Source: Corythucha ciliata (lineage: Eukaryota; Arthropoda; Insecta; Hemiptera; Tingidae). Taken from it: DNA of 64,000 nucleotides. The stretch lies in NCBI GenBank assembly GCA_038030265.1, contig CM075937.1, forward strand, positions 2,480,001-2,544,000. Reading direction: 5' to 3'. The notes below the pieces were generated by a model, which did not search any database, had not been told where the DNA came from, and saw only the letters and a program-made list of their open reading frames with translations. Shown here in pieces: positions 51,881 to 62,817 of this stretch (position 1 is its first letter; each line of letters opens with the position of its first letter). Made by a program: the position numbers and the translations under genes.

Positions 51881-54040
51881 CTTTTTTTTTTTTTTCACAC
51901 ATTTCAGTCCCACATTGGCATTTTTTTTCCTTTAATTTTTGCTGTGGATTAGCGTTTATTGTTTAGTTTTGGCCTCGAACTTTTAGTGATTTTCCCCAAT
52001 TTTGGCCACGGGTTAGCGCTTTTCCTCAATTTTAGCCACGAATTATCGTTTTCCCATTTTCAGCCACAGATTTCATTTTTAGTAGCGAATTAGCACTTTT
52101 TCTCAGTTTGAGCTGAAAATTAGTGTTTTTCTTAATGCTAGCTGCCCTAATTAATATATTTTTTCAATTTTAGCCGTGTTGTTTTTTAGATTTTAGGCCC
52201 GCATAAGCAATTTTTTGTCTACTTTCTGCTTTGACTTAGCGCTGGTTCTCAGTTTGAGCCTCGAATCTTTCAGAAGCTATACGGATTTTCGTTTTCTCAA
52301 TTTCAGCCGGGAATTGGTGATATTCTTCATTTTCGTATCCGCGAAATAGCGTTTTCCCTCAACTTTATCCGCGAATTAGTGATTTTTCTCCATATCAGCT
52401 GTTAAATAGCGTTTTCTGATAGTTTTACAGCGAATTAGCAAATCTTTTCGCCATTTCAGTTGTGAATTTGCCATTTTGGCCCAATTTTAATCCGAATTAG
52501 CGTTGTTTTTGACGATATCAGCCGCGATGTTTTTTTTTTTTACTTGTACAACCTTGAATTACTAGCGTGTATTCTCAATTGTAGCCGCGGGCTTGGCCCA
52601 AAAACAACACTTTTGCATTGATTTCTACATTTTATCCGCGGAATAGCCCTCATACACTGTGAATCGACGACTTTTTTTCTCAATCTCTGTCTGGAATTTG
52701 CATCGTCAGACCACGAATCAGCGCTTTTTCGCAGTTATAGTCACGAATATTAGCGCATTTTCATAAGTTTTTGCCGCGCCAGCCAGTTCTAAATTGTCTA
52801 TCAATACATTAGTGCGCTTGTAAGGACCTAACGAAACTGGGGACGGTCTGTTTTCTCTATTTTATTCATGAATTTTCCTCAAGAAGGCGCAAATGTCTGT
52901 ATTTCAGCCACCAGAATAGCACTCTCGGGGGCTCAATAGAATAGTCAGCCCACACTCATTGCTGATGTCACTTGTAACGTTAGGTATATTCTCCAGGTCG
53001 GATATAGACTGAAATTCGTAGACTAAAAGGAGCCAAATCGCTGTCCAACCTTTTCACGTGAATGAACCTAAAAATCCTCATTTTTCCTTATTTAAGCTTT
53101 TCGGGGGCCCGGGGCGGTCCGCACCTCGCCTCTTCGCCACTTCGAAAGGAGTCACCGACATCAAACATTTGAGTGAAAGGACCAAATGCCATGAGATGTC
53201 AAAAACTCATTTGGACAATGCCACCACAGAATATGCGCTTTTGGGTCAAGTAAATAATAGTCCCGCTGTTAGATTCAGCCTACAACCTAAACGTCAAACG
53301 CCATAACGAAAGTGTCGACCGCAATAGATACGTTTTGTCGTTTTTAATAGATTGCATACAATTTTGCGGTATTTTTGAACTTGCCTTGCGGGGTCACGAC
53401 GAAACTGTTGGGTCATCACACAAGGGAGTATTTCTTGGTTTAGTTGATTTCGCTCTCGACTCTGCATTGAAAGTTCATCTGGAAAAAGCCTCTAGGCTTT
53501 TTAGGAGGGGGAAAAATAGAGGGGTAAATTCACTCATTGAAGCCAAATATCCTAACGGACATTATCTTCACTGTTACTCCCACCAACTTAAACTGACTAT
53601 GATTGAAGCCACTTCATCTATTACCGAAGTTCGAATATTTTTTGCCAATTTGTCGGGGATTTCTTCCCTTTTCAGCCCCTCACCCCTAAGAATTTCAGTC
53701 CTTGATAATGCCATCCAGCGCCGTAGTATCCCGAGGCCATCCCAAACAAGATGGAATTTTAATGCCAGGCTTGTGCAATCAGTGCACGAATATCGCGGTG
53801 CACTTATCAAAACGTTCGAGGAAATTTGTGAGAGTGGAAATTTCAACTCTATAACCATTAGGGAATCCAGTGGCTTGCTGGCACTCCTAGAAGACGATAG
53901 CTTCAACAAAATTATGCCACACGTTGACATAATTTTCGCTCAAATGCAAAAACGTGACACTGACCCAGTAAAAATTCGAAATAATATCGACCATTTCAAA
54001 CATGAGGTTCAGAAAGTTAGGGAAAATATTCAGGAACCCC
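49602..54040 (+). mobile_element. Defective hAT element, copy A
   Basis: The left end CAGTGGCGGCTCGTATGGGC is a typical hAT terminus. It is followed by about 1 kb of element-specific sequence (with an 18-base C run at about 49744-49761), 2.2 kb of minisatellite and a degenerate transposase gene. From 49656 rightward it is nearly identical to copy B at 59834. At about 54040 it breaks off within the transposase and unrelated sequence follows, so the right terminus is missing. Confidence 0.85.
50615..52775 (+). repeat. ~30-bp minisatellite array within hAT copy A
   Basis: Dozens of diverged units of the form TTTTAGCCGCGAATTAGCG followed by CTTTTTCTCAA run in one direction. Unit length is about 30 bases with many indels. 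A T run of about 50 bases sits at 51847-51900. The same array, with the same order of variants, is in copy B, so the array existed before the copies separated. Confidence 0.9.
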
Positions 54041-54060
54041 CACCGACGCCTCCCGAAAAC
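53058..54060 (+). pseudogene. hAT (ZMYM1/DUF4371-like) transposase remnant A
   Basis: The sequence reads GVTDIKHLSERTKCHEMSKT, a frame change at about 53265, then RNRYVLSFLIDCIQFCGIFE, LALRGHDETVG and GVFLGLVDFA (DUF4371 region). An internal deletion then joins LEKASRLF directly to GVNSLIEAKYPNGHYLHCYS. The middle catalytic region with its first acidic residues is therefore gone. It continues with HQLKL, FFANLSGISSLFS and the TRWNFNARLV motif. The N-terminal zinc finger is also missing. In this family the full protein is a DDE-type cut-and-paste transposase. Copy B shares the deletion and the frame change. Confidence 0.9.
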
Positions 54061-54235
54061 TCCGATTACGCAAGGTAAAAAGCAACCTGCCCCTCCACCC
54101 ATCAACGTAAGTGGGTTGAAAGACCATTCCGACATCCGTCGAATTACGGCAGTCATTAATGATAATAAACAATGGAAGGTGACCTCATTGAGGAATAAGG
54201 TCCGTTCCATTGTTTCACGAGTGCTACACTTTTAA
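54061..54235 (+). pseudogene. Possible LINE ORF1 start (PRE_C2HC-like)
   Basis: In the frame from 54002 the sequence after the hAT break reads KQPAPPPINVSGLKDHSDIR and later NKQWKVTSLRNKVRSIVSRV. PPI-x-V-G with a following K-x-L-x-N-(G/K)-x-(V/I)-x-I strand resembles the PRE_C2HC domain in Jockey-type ORF1 proteins. It is short and the match is modest. Confidence 0.4.
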
Positions 54236-54730
54236 AGAAAATCATCTGGTTTCATTCAATTTTTTATTCATTTTATTTTTTAATCGAGTCTTATTAAAGA
54301 ACTCTAATCTTATTTAGTGCACACATACAAAGACACACTACGAGCACTTAATTATTATTGAGGAAAAAAACCTACACCAATAATGTTTCATGTAATTAAA
54401 TCGTACTGCTGTTGAAGTTTCTTTCGCGCGCTTTTGCATCAAGGAAACTAGGGTTTTCAAGGAAACTGGGATTAACAGAGAAAAATTACAGAAGAAAAAA
54501 AAAAACATAAAAATTATCAGTGGGTTCCGTAGTCCTTTTATTTTTATTTTTAGTGAAGGATCCTCGATTTATCTGTTCAATTTTCTGCTTTGAAAGTTTG
54601 CCTGACTTCATTTGAAAATAATGACAAGAAAATTCTCATGGTGGATTTCACAACTCGGCTTAAGGTTTGGCTTAATATTAAGTCTGAAATTAGGGGAAAA
54701 ATGCATTGAATATAATTTAAACAAGGTTCG
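54236..54730. other. No gene recognised
   Basis: This is AT-rich sequence with no support for coding function. Confidence 0.45.
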
Positions 54731-55140
54731 GCTTTGTCAAGGGGTGTTTCACAGATGATTCCTCGACCCCCCTCCAATCACCCCTCGACTAATACGTGGC
54801 ATTCGTTTTCTCGCCTTAATTCTGCACCAATCCTGGATTTTAAGGACTCGTTTCCATCTCCACGAAGTTCCCCAAATGCAGACGTATAATTTTTTCAAAT
54901 TTCGTCCATGAAGTAATTTTAAACCTCCCTTAAATTTTTGCCATGAAATTTCAAGCTCTTCCTTCGACTTATTTGAAAAAAGTAATAAGTCTGCATATGC
55001 GGAACTTCCTGGAGATGTAAACGAGACCTTGAAATCCAGGATTGGAGCAGAAATAAGGCGAGAAAACGTGTGCCACGTAGTAGATGAGGGAAGATTGGAG
55101 GAGGGGTCGAGGAATCATCAGTGCAATACCCCCTTAAGCC
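54731..55140. repeat. Foldback element with ~140-bp arms
   Basis: Left arm 54731-54885 and right arm 54985-55140 pair well: GATGATTCCTCGACCCC, CGTTTTCTCGCCTTA and CCAATCCTGGATTT recur inversely. The outermost bases resemble GGCTTAAGGGGG. The loop is about 100 bases. No target duplication was found. Confidence 0.8.
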
Positions 55141-55269
55141 GTGGTGATGAAATCAACCATAATTAAATGAAAGGGGGATCGGTATTGGTTCATCAATATA
55201 ATTTATTTATTTGTTTGCTTGAGACAAAAGAGAGAGAGAGAGAGAAAATGAATTAATGATGATGATGTA

Positions 55270-57795
55270 TTAATGCATTTTTGCACAGGGTATGTTATTT
55301 TTCACATTTAGTGACAATTGATGCTGCCGTTTTGGTTTCTTTTTACGAATTTTTGTGGAACTCTTTGACAGTCTTCCCGATTGCAGTCTTCTTCCTCCTT
55401 TTGGCAAACCTCGACTTTTCCTCCTTGACAGAGCAGTTGGCTGGACAGCAATAGTTTTCTTTTTAGACAGCCCGAACATTTGACACGACGCCACGTAGGC
55501 CGAAGCTTGGGAAGAGGTTTGAACCTACAACAGGGACCGAATATTATGATAAACTCGATTTTTTCATAAATGTTCCAAGATTCCAGATTTGGCCAAGTTT
55601 CCACAAGACCAAAAATAATGCCACGTCCTACATCCCCCGCGTACGACAACGCCTTTTATTTGAACTCAAGAAGGAAAATTTTTTACATTCGTCTGTACTA
55701 TTTTTTTTTTTTTGTATACCTACAATAATTATTTATTATTATTTTACTTTACCTTGTCCAGAGATCGAATCAATTTCTCCATGATCAACTTGTTATACAA
55801 GCTGGGTGACTCTTGGAGAAGATATGCTACTCGGAGAAAACCATTTTTCAATGTTGATATAATTTCAAAATATTCCTGGGAAGAAAAATCTTCAACGCCT
55901 GGGCTTTGATCTTCCTCAACTGACAACTCAGCGGGGTTCACGACGACCGAGCTTCCGTCCTGTTTTTCCGAATCATGCTGCATACCATCGAAAAATTGTT
56001 GAGGAACTTCTGTTCCATATGCGATTATTGCAAGTTTCCTCTTTTCTTCGGCAGACAGAAGAGGCCTTTTTGAAGCTTGTATGCCAGTGTGGTGTTCGAC
56101 GCCACAAATGTGTTTACAATAGCGCCCATTGCGTCCAAAAGGGCAGTCGCATGTTTCGAGGGTGATGTCGACGTCTTTTCCCTTTGAAGCCACTTTGTAG
56201 TTCTCTGCTGAAGTTTGCAGTACTTCCAGCGTCGTCGAATTCTTCAGGAATTTTTTGTAGTCCGTCAGAAATTTTTGGTCTCTTCGGGAAGTGGCGAACT
56301 CTACGAGTCTACGTTGGTGATACTTTTCGAAAATGGTGGTGATGAACTCAAGCAAAGCGCAGGAATTAAAAGCCCTGCACCTTTGAAGTACAACGTCTTT
56401 AAATGTTCGTATCGACGCCTCCGAAGAGTTGTTAGTATTATGACCGTAGGTCAATAAATTACTCCGATACGCAAGACACCACTCCTGTCTTCGAACCCAT
56501 AGGTTTTCAAAATACTTCTTTGCGTTTGATAAAGGTCGGATGAACATAATTAAGTCATTGAAACACTTTTCCGCAGCTCCTGTAGAACCAGCGTACAGAA
56601 CTCTTTGAAACAGCCTCATAATAGCGATCCTCTGACTGCTCTCAATTTGATGTGAACTGCTCCACAGCCATCTCCATACTGCTTGACACACGTGAAAAGT
56701 GCACAGCAAGAGACGTGCAGATGGAAAAATGGCCTGCAGAGCTCGCCTCTCCGCTAAACTGTCATCCGTTATAACGATTGAAGGACTCCATTTTTTGTTT
56801 GTGCCTCTTTCGATAGCTTCCTTTAAAGCGATAAACGAGGAAGTATAATTTTGTTCAGACAGCGACGTGTGACGTATACAACCAAGAGGCAAGGCTCCTA
56901 CTTTACTTCTGACAAAAACAAACGTGACGCATGTATTTGCTCGGGCGCAAGATCCGCTGGAATCTATGAAAACCATGTCGTTTGATTCACGATGTTCAAA
57001 CACTCTAGACATCAACGGAGTTACAATGGAAATAGTGAAGTTGTCTTCGTCGATGTGTAGTTTAAAACCACTTGTCTCTAGTATTGACTTCTTGGCCTTA
57101 AGAGTTTCCAAACTCGAGGTTAAATCTCTGTCACCGTAATTCGACCGTCTCCAATCTCCATGTAGAATATAGGAATTGAACTTGACGAGGTGTCGGGTTG
57201 TCATGGGCGTTCGCCAGCTTTTTTAGAACGGCAGATTCATCATCACAACAATCCGCAAGTTGCATTTCGTGAAAAGATTTTGCACCGAAATATTCCCAAA
57301 ACTTTAGCTTGATCATTTCACTAAAGCGAAGAAAACTGAAAGCTTCCGCATTTTCGATTTTGTGGTTGTGAGTGATCTCAATTTTAATAATACAATTAAG
57401 CCCCTCCTTAATGGCTCATGATTCCTCTTAGTTTCTTTGTTGATCATTTTGAACGTGAAGTTGATGGAGGCCGTACATTTTTTGTCTCTTATTCGGTTCT
57501 CATAAGTCCTGCTTTTCACAGTTTTATTTTTAGATGAATGATGACACAAGAATGATTTTGAGAAGAGATTCCTTACAGTTTTCGAATTTCTCTTTGAAAC
57601 GATCCAGTTCGTACTTGTCCATTCCGAGAAAATCTCGACGAAACTCGCACATTGATCGTCGTAAGTACCATCCTTATTTTTGAGAGTACAGTAAATCGTT
57701 GAAGAGAATGATTCACTATCACCGTTTTCAAAATTTACGATTGTATTGTCCGAGCAACACTCGCGTAACATTAATTCAAATTCAGCCCGTCTCAT
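55270..57795 (-). pseudogene. Mutator-like (MULE) transposase with an intron
   Basis: The N-terminal part (57795-57320) has CHHSSKN and, in another frame, THNHKIENAEAF, a WRKY/GCM1/FLYWCH-type zinc region. The main frame (57204-55744) carries the MULE DDE domain with D81 (MVFIDSSGS), D147 (IVITDDS) with H171 (LLCTFHVCQ) and E262 (TNNSSEASI), then a SWIM zinc finger C352-C354-C363-H365 (CDCPFGRNGRYCKH). A GT-AG intron (55525-55752) joins it in phase to a basic C-terminal exon (VQPTALSRRKSRGL, stop at 55270). Two frame changes lie upstream of 57204, so the full protein is broken at its N-terminus, while the catalytic part is uninterrupted. No terminal repeats were found. Confidence 0.92.
55525..55752 (-). 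other. Predicted intron in the MULE transposase gene
   Basis: Read on the minus strand the donor is AAG|GTAAAG (55753/55752) and the acceptor is TGTTGTAG|GTTC (55525/55524). Splicing keeps the frame (GAC AAG | GTT CAA ACC) and replaces the stop in DKVK by the conserved-looking tail. Length is 228 bp. Confidence 0.72.
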
Positions 57796-58306
57796 GTTCT
57801 CTACACTGACGAAAAACCTAGAGCTTCAAAAGAGCACGGCCGCGAATGATAAAATTGTGAGTTGTTGGGGTCGAAATTGGGATGAATAAAAGGTCTAGGA
57901 CTACAGGAGGGAAGAAAAACTTAGTTCAGCAGTTTCGTCTTTCGTCTCCCCCCGTGTTGCCCTTTCGTGCGGGAGTGTTAGCCTTTTCTTACTTCCCTCA
58001 ACTTTTTACTCTCCGCAAGTAAAATGGCACTTTATGTGTAAGAGACTACTTTTTAAAACAGCTGATTATTTTAGAGCCTAGGGGATAAAACACTCATTTT
58101 ATCGCTGACCTAAAAGTGACCTAAAAATAAAAAATACTGTACACACCGCGTCAAAAAAGTGATTTTGGGGTCTCGAGAAAAGGCCAGGCTCGGCTACGCC
58201 TCACCCGTCCAATTTTTTTTTTCTCGGCCTCCAAAAAATCGCTTTCTTGCCTAGGCGTATAATCTACTATTCCTAAGATCATTCTTAAAGAAGTGTTTAA
58301 GCAGAT
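57796..58306. other. No gene recognised
   Basis: GAGAAAAGGCC and GGCC...TTTTCTC words near 58180-58250 can form a weak hairpin. No coding support. Confidence 0.4.
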
Positions 58307-58421
58307 GTTCATCGTGCGTAATGACCTATTTTACGCACGCCGTGTGATCAAGAGTTCACGGTAAAAGAGTTTACTCTTTACTGCACGGCGTGTGTAAAGT
58401 AGGTCTTTAAGCACGATGAAC
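58307..58421. repeat. 115-bp foldback MITE
   Basis: GTTCATCGTGCGTAATGACC and TTTACGCACGCCGTG on the left pair with GCACGGCGTGTGTAAAG and GCACGATGAAC on the right, with about 40-bp arms and a short loop. Confidence 0.78.
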
Positions 58422-58439
58422 GATGGGTGAAGGGTGAGT

Positions 58440-59290
58440 GGAACCGGTGGAAATTATATCCCAAAAAGGTCAAGTTAGTTGATTACGTTGGTAGAAAAAT
58501 TGAGGCAGGGAAGCCCGCCTTTCCTCTGTCGCAGAGGCGTGTGTCTCGAATTTTACTCGGACAACGGAAAGAATTTCGTTGGTGCCGAAAAGGAGCTTCG
58601 TAGATTTTGGAGCTTATTAAGCGAATATGATTTTGTTCACAGTTGGTCGTCGTCTCGTGGGATCAAATGGCGCTTTAACCCACCATTGATGCCTCACGCT
58701 GGAGGGTTATGGGAAGCTCTCGTGAAATCCGTTAAGACGCAGATGAAACGGATTGTCGGAAACGTCATTCTGACCTACGAAGAATTAATAACTGTACTGC
58801 ACCGGATCGAAGCCTGCCTCAATTCGCGGCCGTTGTGTCTATTGAGCTCCGATCCTAACGACCTTGAGCCCCTAACCTCCCGGTCATTTTTTAACTCAGG
58901 GCCTAATTGTTGCTATCCCGTTCCCATGCGTCGACGGAAGTCCAGCCAATCGTCTTAAAAGATGGGCTCTCTTGCAACACCTACAGTGTACCATTTTGGA
59001 GCCGATGGAGAAAAGAGTATCTAGCGCAACTCCAAGTTCGTCCTAAATGGAGCAAAACTACTCCGCCGTTGCAAGTAGGTGCGCTTGCGTTATTGAAAGA
59101 AGATAATCTGCCGCCTCTGTCCTGGCGTTTGGCTAGAATCGTTGAATTATTGCCGGACAAAGATGGTCACGTACGAATAGTGAAAGTACGTACAGCCTCG
59201 TGGCAGGATGGGCAATGTATTTTCAAGGAATACACACGCCCAGCTATTAAAGTCGTTCCCTTACCAACGGAACATGAACCCGCGTTATAA
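58440..59290 (+). pseudogene. BEL/Pao integrase 3' half (second BEL element)
   Basis: The frame reads GVCLEFYSDNGKNFVGA (second catalytic Asp), WRFNPPLMPHAGGLWEALVK (third catalytic residue Glu), EACLNSRPLCLLSSDPNDLE, then after a frame change SRWRKEYLAQLQVRPKW and VRIVKVRTASW to a stop at 59290. That is the C-terminal half of a BEL integrase. The start is cut at about 58440-58500 by an apparent deletion, and frame changes lie near 58545 and 58905. It belongs to a different BEL family from the element at 9-13 kb. Confidence 0.9.
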
Positions 59291-59464
59291 GTATGTAATT
59301 TTTAATTTGTCTCTTCTTCATTTTCTTTTTATATATTATTGTTCCACAATTTATCGTTCGTATTTAGTGTTTTAAGTCATACACTGTATTTTTAATTTTT
59401 TTTGTGGCTATTATGCATTGTAATTTTACTGTTTATTCGTACATGTTTTGAAGTAAGACTCTTC

Positions 59465-59477
59465 AAGGGCGGGGGAA
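59465..59477 (+). promoter_or_regulatory. Polypurine tract of the second BEL element
   Basis: AAGGGCGGGGGAA lies immediately before the LTR start at 59478. This is the expected plus-strand priming site. Confidence 0.65.
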
Positions 59478-59833
59478 TGTTTGGAATAGTTTTGCTATCC
59501 ACCTTTTTACTGTAGATTTTCCGTTTCCTTTAGTGCCCACTCTTAATTTGTATTTTGGAGCGGACTGGATCCCGCGTGGTCCCTCTTTCCCCCTCTCCAA
59601 TTTTGGCTTTCCTAAGAACCTACCCAATTAGTACCTGACAACAGACTACTTCGTTACCATCACGTGCGTGTGCCGTTGCCGTTTAGTGTTTGCGGATTTT
59701 CGGAATTTAAGAGACATTTTCAAGTCTGTTCTCGGAGCCTTTTGTCTCCACCTGTGCGATAAAAAAAAAAAGAGGTACGTTTTCCATCCTTCCTTTTCAT
59801 TTCCTACAGTCCACTCATTACCGATAATTAACA
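59478..59833 (+). repeat. 3' LTR of the second BEL element
   Basis: It begins TGTTTGGAATAG after the polypurine tract and ends TAATTAACA at 59833. At 59834 hAT copy B begins with CCAACTATTT exactly where it aligns with copy A (49656), which fixes the right border independently. Length is 356 bp. The matching 5' LTR is not in the window. Confidence 0.8.
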
Positions 59834-60577
59834 CCAACTATTTAAAATATTTCATCATTTTATACTAATTTTTTGTCATCAGAATTATAATTTGGTACCG
59901 AACTCTTTTTAAATGAGTTTGAACCCCCCCGAGGGGTCGATAAGGTCGACTATCTTTAAGGTCGATTTTCGCGAATGAAATGAACACTCGAAGGGAAATT
60001 TCACCCTTCCGGGGCACTTTCTCCTTATTTGAAAAAGTGCCCCGTTAAAGAGAAGAAAACGCGCGAACTGCTCATGAAAAGATTAATTTGATCGGCTCTT
60101 GCTGTCGTTTTTTCAATGATTCGGGACGGAGCCCCGAAGTGGTGGGAGAGCTTTTCAATAATGAATAGGATTTTTCGGCCGGCTGCCGCGCACCCAGACC
60201 CAGCATAAAAAAAAAAAAGGAGAAAAGGGATTTGTTTTGTACGGTTATAACCGGTTTTTTTCAGTTATTGAGTGATTATAAGTAATAATTGTAGTGCGAA
60301 GTGGGCGCCGTTTTACGTAAGTGGATGCTCTTCCACTCTGAATAAGTTTGAGCTGTTGTCAGTTTGTTAAAAACGTTATCCCGCCAAGGTCACAGGCGTA
60401 GCAAGGGGCGTGCGGCGCGGCGTGTGCGGTCCGCACCGGGCATCACTACCCTGGGGGCATCAAACAACGCTGTTGTGTTATGCGATCACCGCTACCTAGG
60501 AATAGGAAACAAGAACGTGAATTTGTAAGGGAACGTTTTTAGCAAAGACATCGGCCGACGGCCGCAACATTACGACA

Positions 60578-62545
60578 TAAACACGCGCTTTTTCTCAACT
60601 TTAGCAGCAAAGTAGCTTTTTTATCCTGTGAATCAGCGATGTTTCTTAACTTTTTCTCGAGTTGGCGTTTTTCACAATTTTCACAAATTAGCGATTTTTT
60701 CTAGAAGGAACCAGAGAATTAGCACTTTACTCGGTTTAAACTGAAAATTAGCATTTACTTAATATTAGCCGCAAAATAGCGGGTTTTTCTAAATGTTTAC
60801 GACAAATTAGCATTTTCTTGTTCACCATAACCCTACGCTACGGATTAGCGTTTTTTCTCAGTTTTAGCCGCAATTTACCGGTTATTCACCCATGGCCATA
60901 AATTGGCGCTTTTTCTCAATTTTAGCCACAAAGTTGACCGAGGGAGCCGCGAATTTTCTGTATTTTAACCGTGAATTAGTGATGCCCCTATTTCAGCCGC
61001 GAATTAGCGCTTTTTCGTAATTTTAGCAGCGAAGTAACGTTTCTAACCCGTCTGTTCATTTTAACCAAGAATTGGCGTTTTCCGATATTTTAAGTGCAAA
61101 TTGGTAATTTTTCCATTTTTGGCAGCGTATTAGCACTTTTTTCAATTCAGCCTGAAAATTAATCTTTCTCTTAATTTTAGTCAGAATAATTACTGATTTT
61201 CTCAATATTAGCTGCAAATTAGCGGGTTATTCTCCATTTTAGCACTGCATCAGCATTTTTTAAATTTTAACTATGGATTAGCGCTTCTTCTCAGTTCTAG
61301 CCGTGAATTCGTGTTTTTTTTTTTTTTCTTATAGCCATGAATTTACCGTTTTTCTCAATTTCAGTCACAAAGTTGCCCTCAGAAGGCGAGATGGCGGAAT
61401 TAGAAATTCTTGAACACTTTATCCGAAATTTAGCCGCCAATTAGCGCTTTTTTTCACTTTTAGCTGCGTAGAAGCGTTTTTAGCCAGTGAATTCGCGAAT
61501 TTTCTCAATTTTAGCCACGAGTTGGCGTTTTCCTCGATTTTTAGCCGGGAATAGCACTTTTTCCCTATTTGAGCAGAAAACTAGAGTTTTTATTTTATTT
61601 ATGCCGGGTTAATTAGTGAATGTTTTCAATATTAGCTGCGTTTTTTGTTTTTTTTCACATTTCAGTCCCACATTGGCATTTCTTACCTTTAATTTTTGCT
61701 GTGGATTAGCGTTTATTGTTTAGTTTTGGCCTCGAACTTTTAGTGATTTTCCCCAATTTTGGCCACGGGTTAGCGCTTTTCCTCAATTTTAGCCACGAAT
61801 TATCGTTTTCCTCATTTTCAGCCACAGATTTCATTTTTAGTAGCGAATTAGCACTTTTTCTCAGTTTGAGCTGAAAATTAGTGTTTTTCTTAATGCTAAG
61901 CTGCCCTAATTAATATATTTTTTCAATTTTAGCCGTGTTGTTTTTTAGATTTTAGGCCCGCATAAGCAATTTTTTTGTCTACTTTCTGCTTTGGCTTAGC
62001 GCTGGTTCTCAGTTTGAGCCTCGAATCTTTCAGAAGCTATACGGATTTGCGTTTTCTCAATTTCAGCCGGGAATTGGTGATATTCTTCATTTTCGTGTCC
62101 GCGAAATAGCGTTTTTCCTCAACTTTATCCGCGAATTAGTGATTTTTCTCCTTATCAGATGTTAAATAGCGTTTTCTGATAGTTTTGCAGCGAATTAGCA
62201 AATCTTTTCGCCATTTCAGTTGTGAATTTGCCATTTTGGCCCAATTTTAATCCGAATTAGCGTTGTTTTTGTCGATATCAGCCGCTATGTTTTTTTTTTT
62301 TACTTGTACAACCTTGAATTACTAGCGTGTATTCTCAATTGTAGCCGCGGGCTTGGCCCAAAAACAACACTTTTGCATTGATTTCTACATTTTATCCGCG
62401 GAATAGCCCTCATACACTGTGAATCGACGACTTTTTTTCTCAATCTCTGTCTGGAATTTGCATCGTCAGACCACGAATCAGGGCTTTTTCGCAGTTATAG
62501 TCACGAATATTAGCGCATTTTCATAAGTTTTTGCCGCGCCAGCCA
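60578..62545 (+). repeat. ~30-bp minisatellite array within hAT copy B
   Basis: It has the same unit type and unit order as 50615-52775. The differences from copy A are scattered point changes and small indels rather than loss or gain of whole units, apart from shorter T runs. Confidence 0.9.
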
Positions 62546-62817
62546 GTTCTAAATTGTCTATCAATACATTAGTGCGCTTGTAAGGACCTAACGAAACTGG
62601 GGACGGTCTGTTTTCTCTATTTTATTCATGAATTTTCCTCAAGAAGGCGCAAATGTCTGTATTTCAGCCACCAGAATAGCACTCTCGGGGGCTCAATAGA
62701 ATAGTCAGCCCACACTCATTGCTGATGTCACTTGTAACGTTAGGTATATTCTCCAGGTCGGATATAGACTGAAATTCGTAGACTAAAAGGAGCCAAATCG
62801 CTGTCCAACCTTTTCAC

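Noticed and set aside
53574..54210. Minus-strand ORFs opposite the hAT transposase
   Set aside because: They are antisense shadows. The plus strand carries the recognised DUF4371 and TRWNFNARLV motifs.
55308..55649. 113-codon minus ORF overlapping the MULE tail
   Set aside because: It is the other frame of the C-terminal exon plus the intron. The frame starting at 55524 continues the MULE protein in phase.
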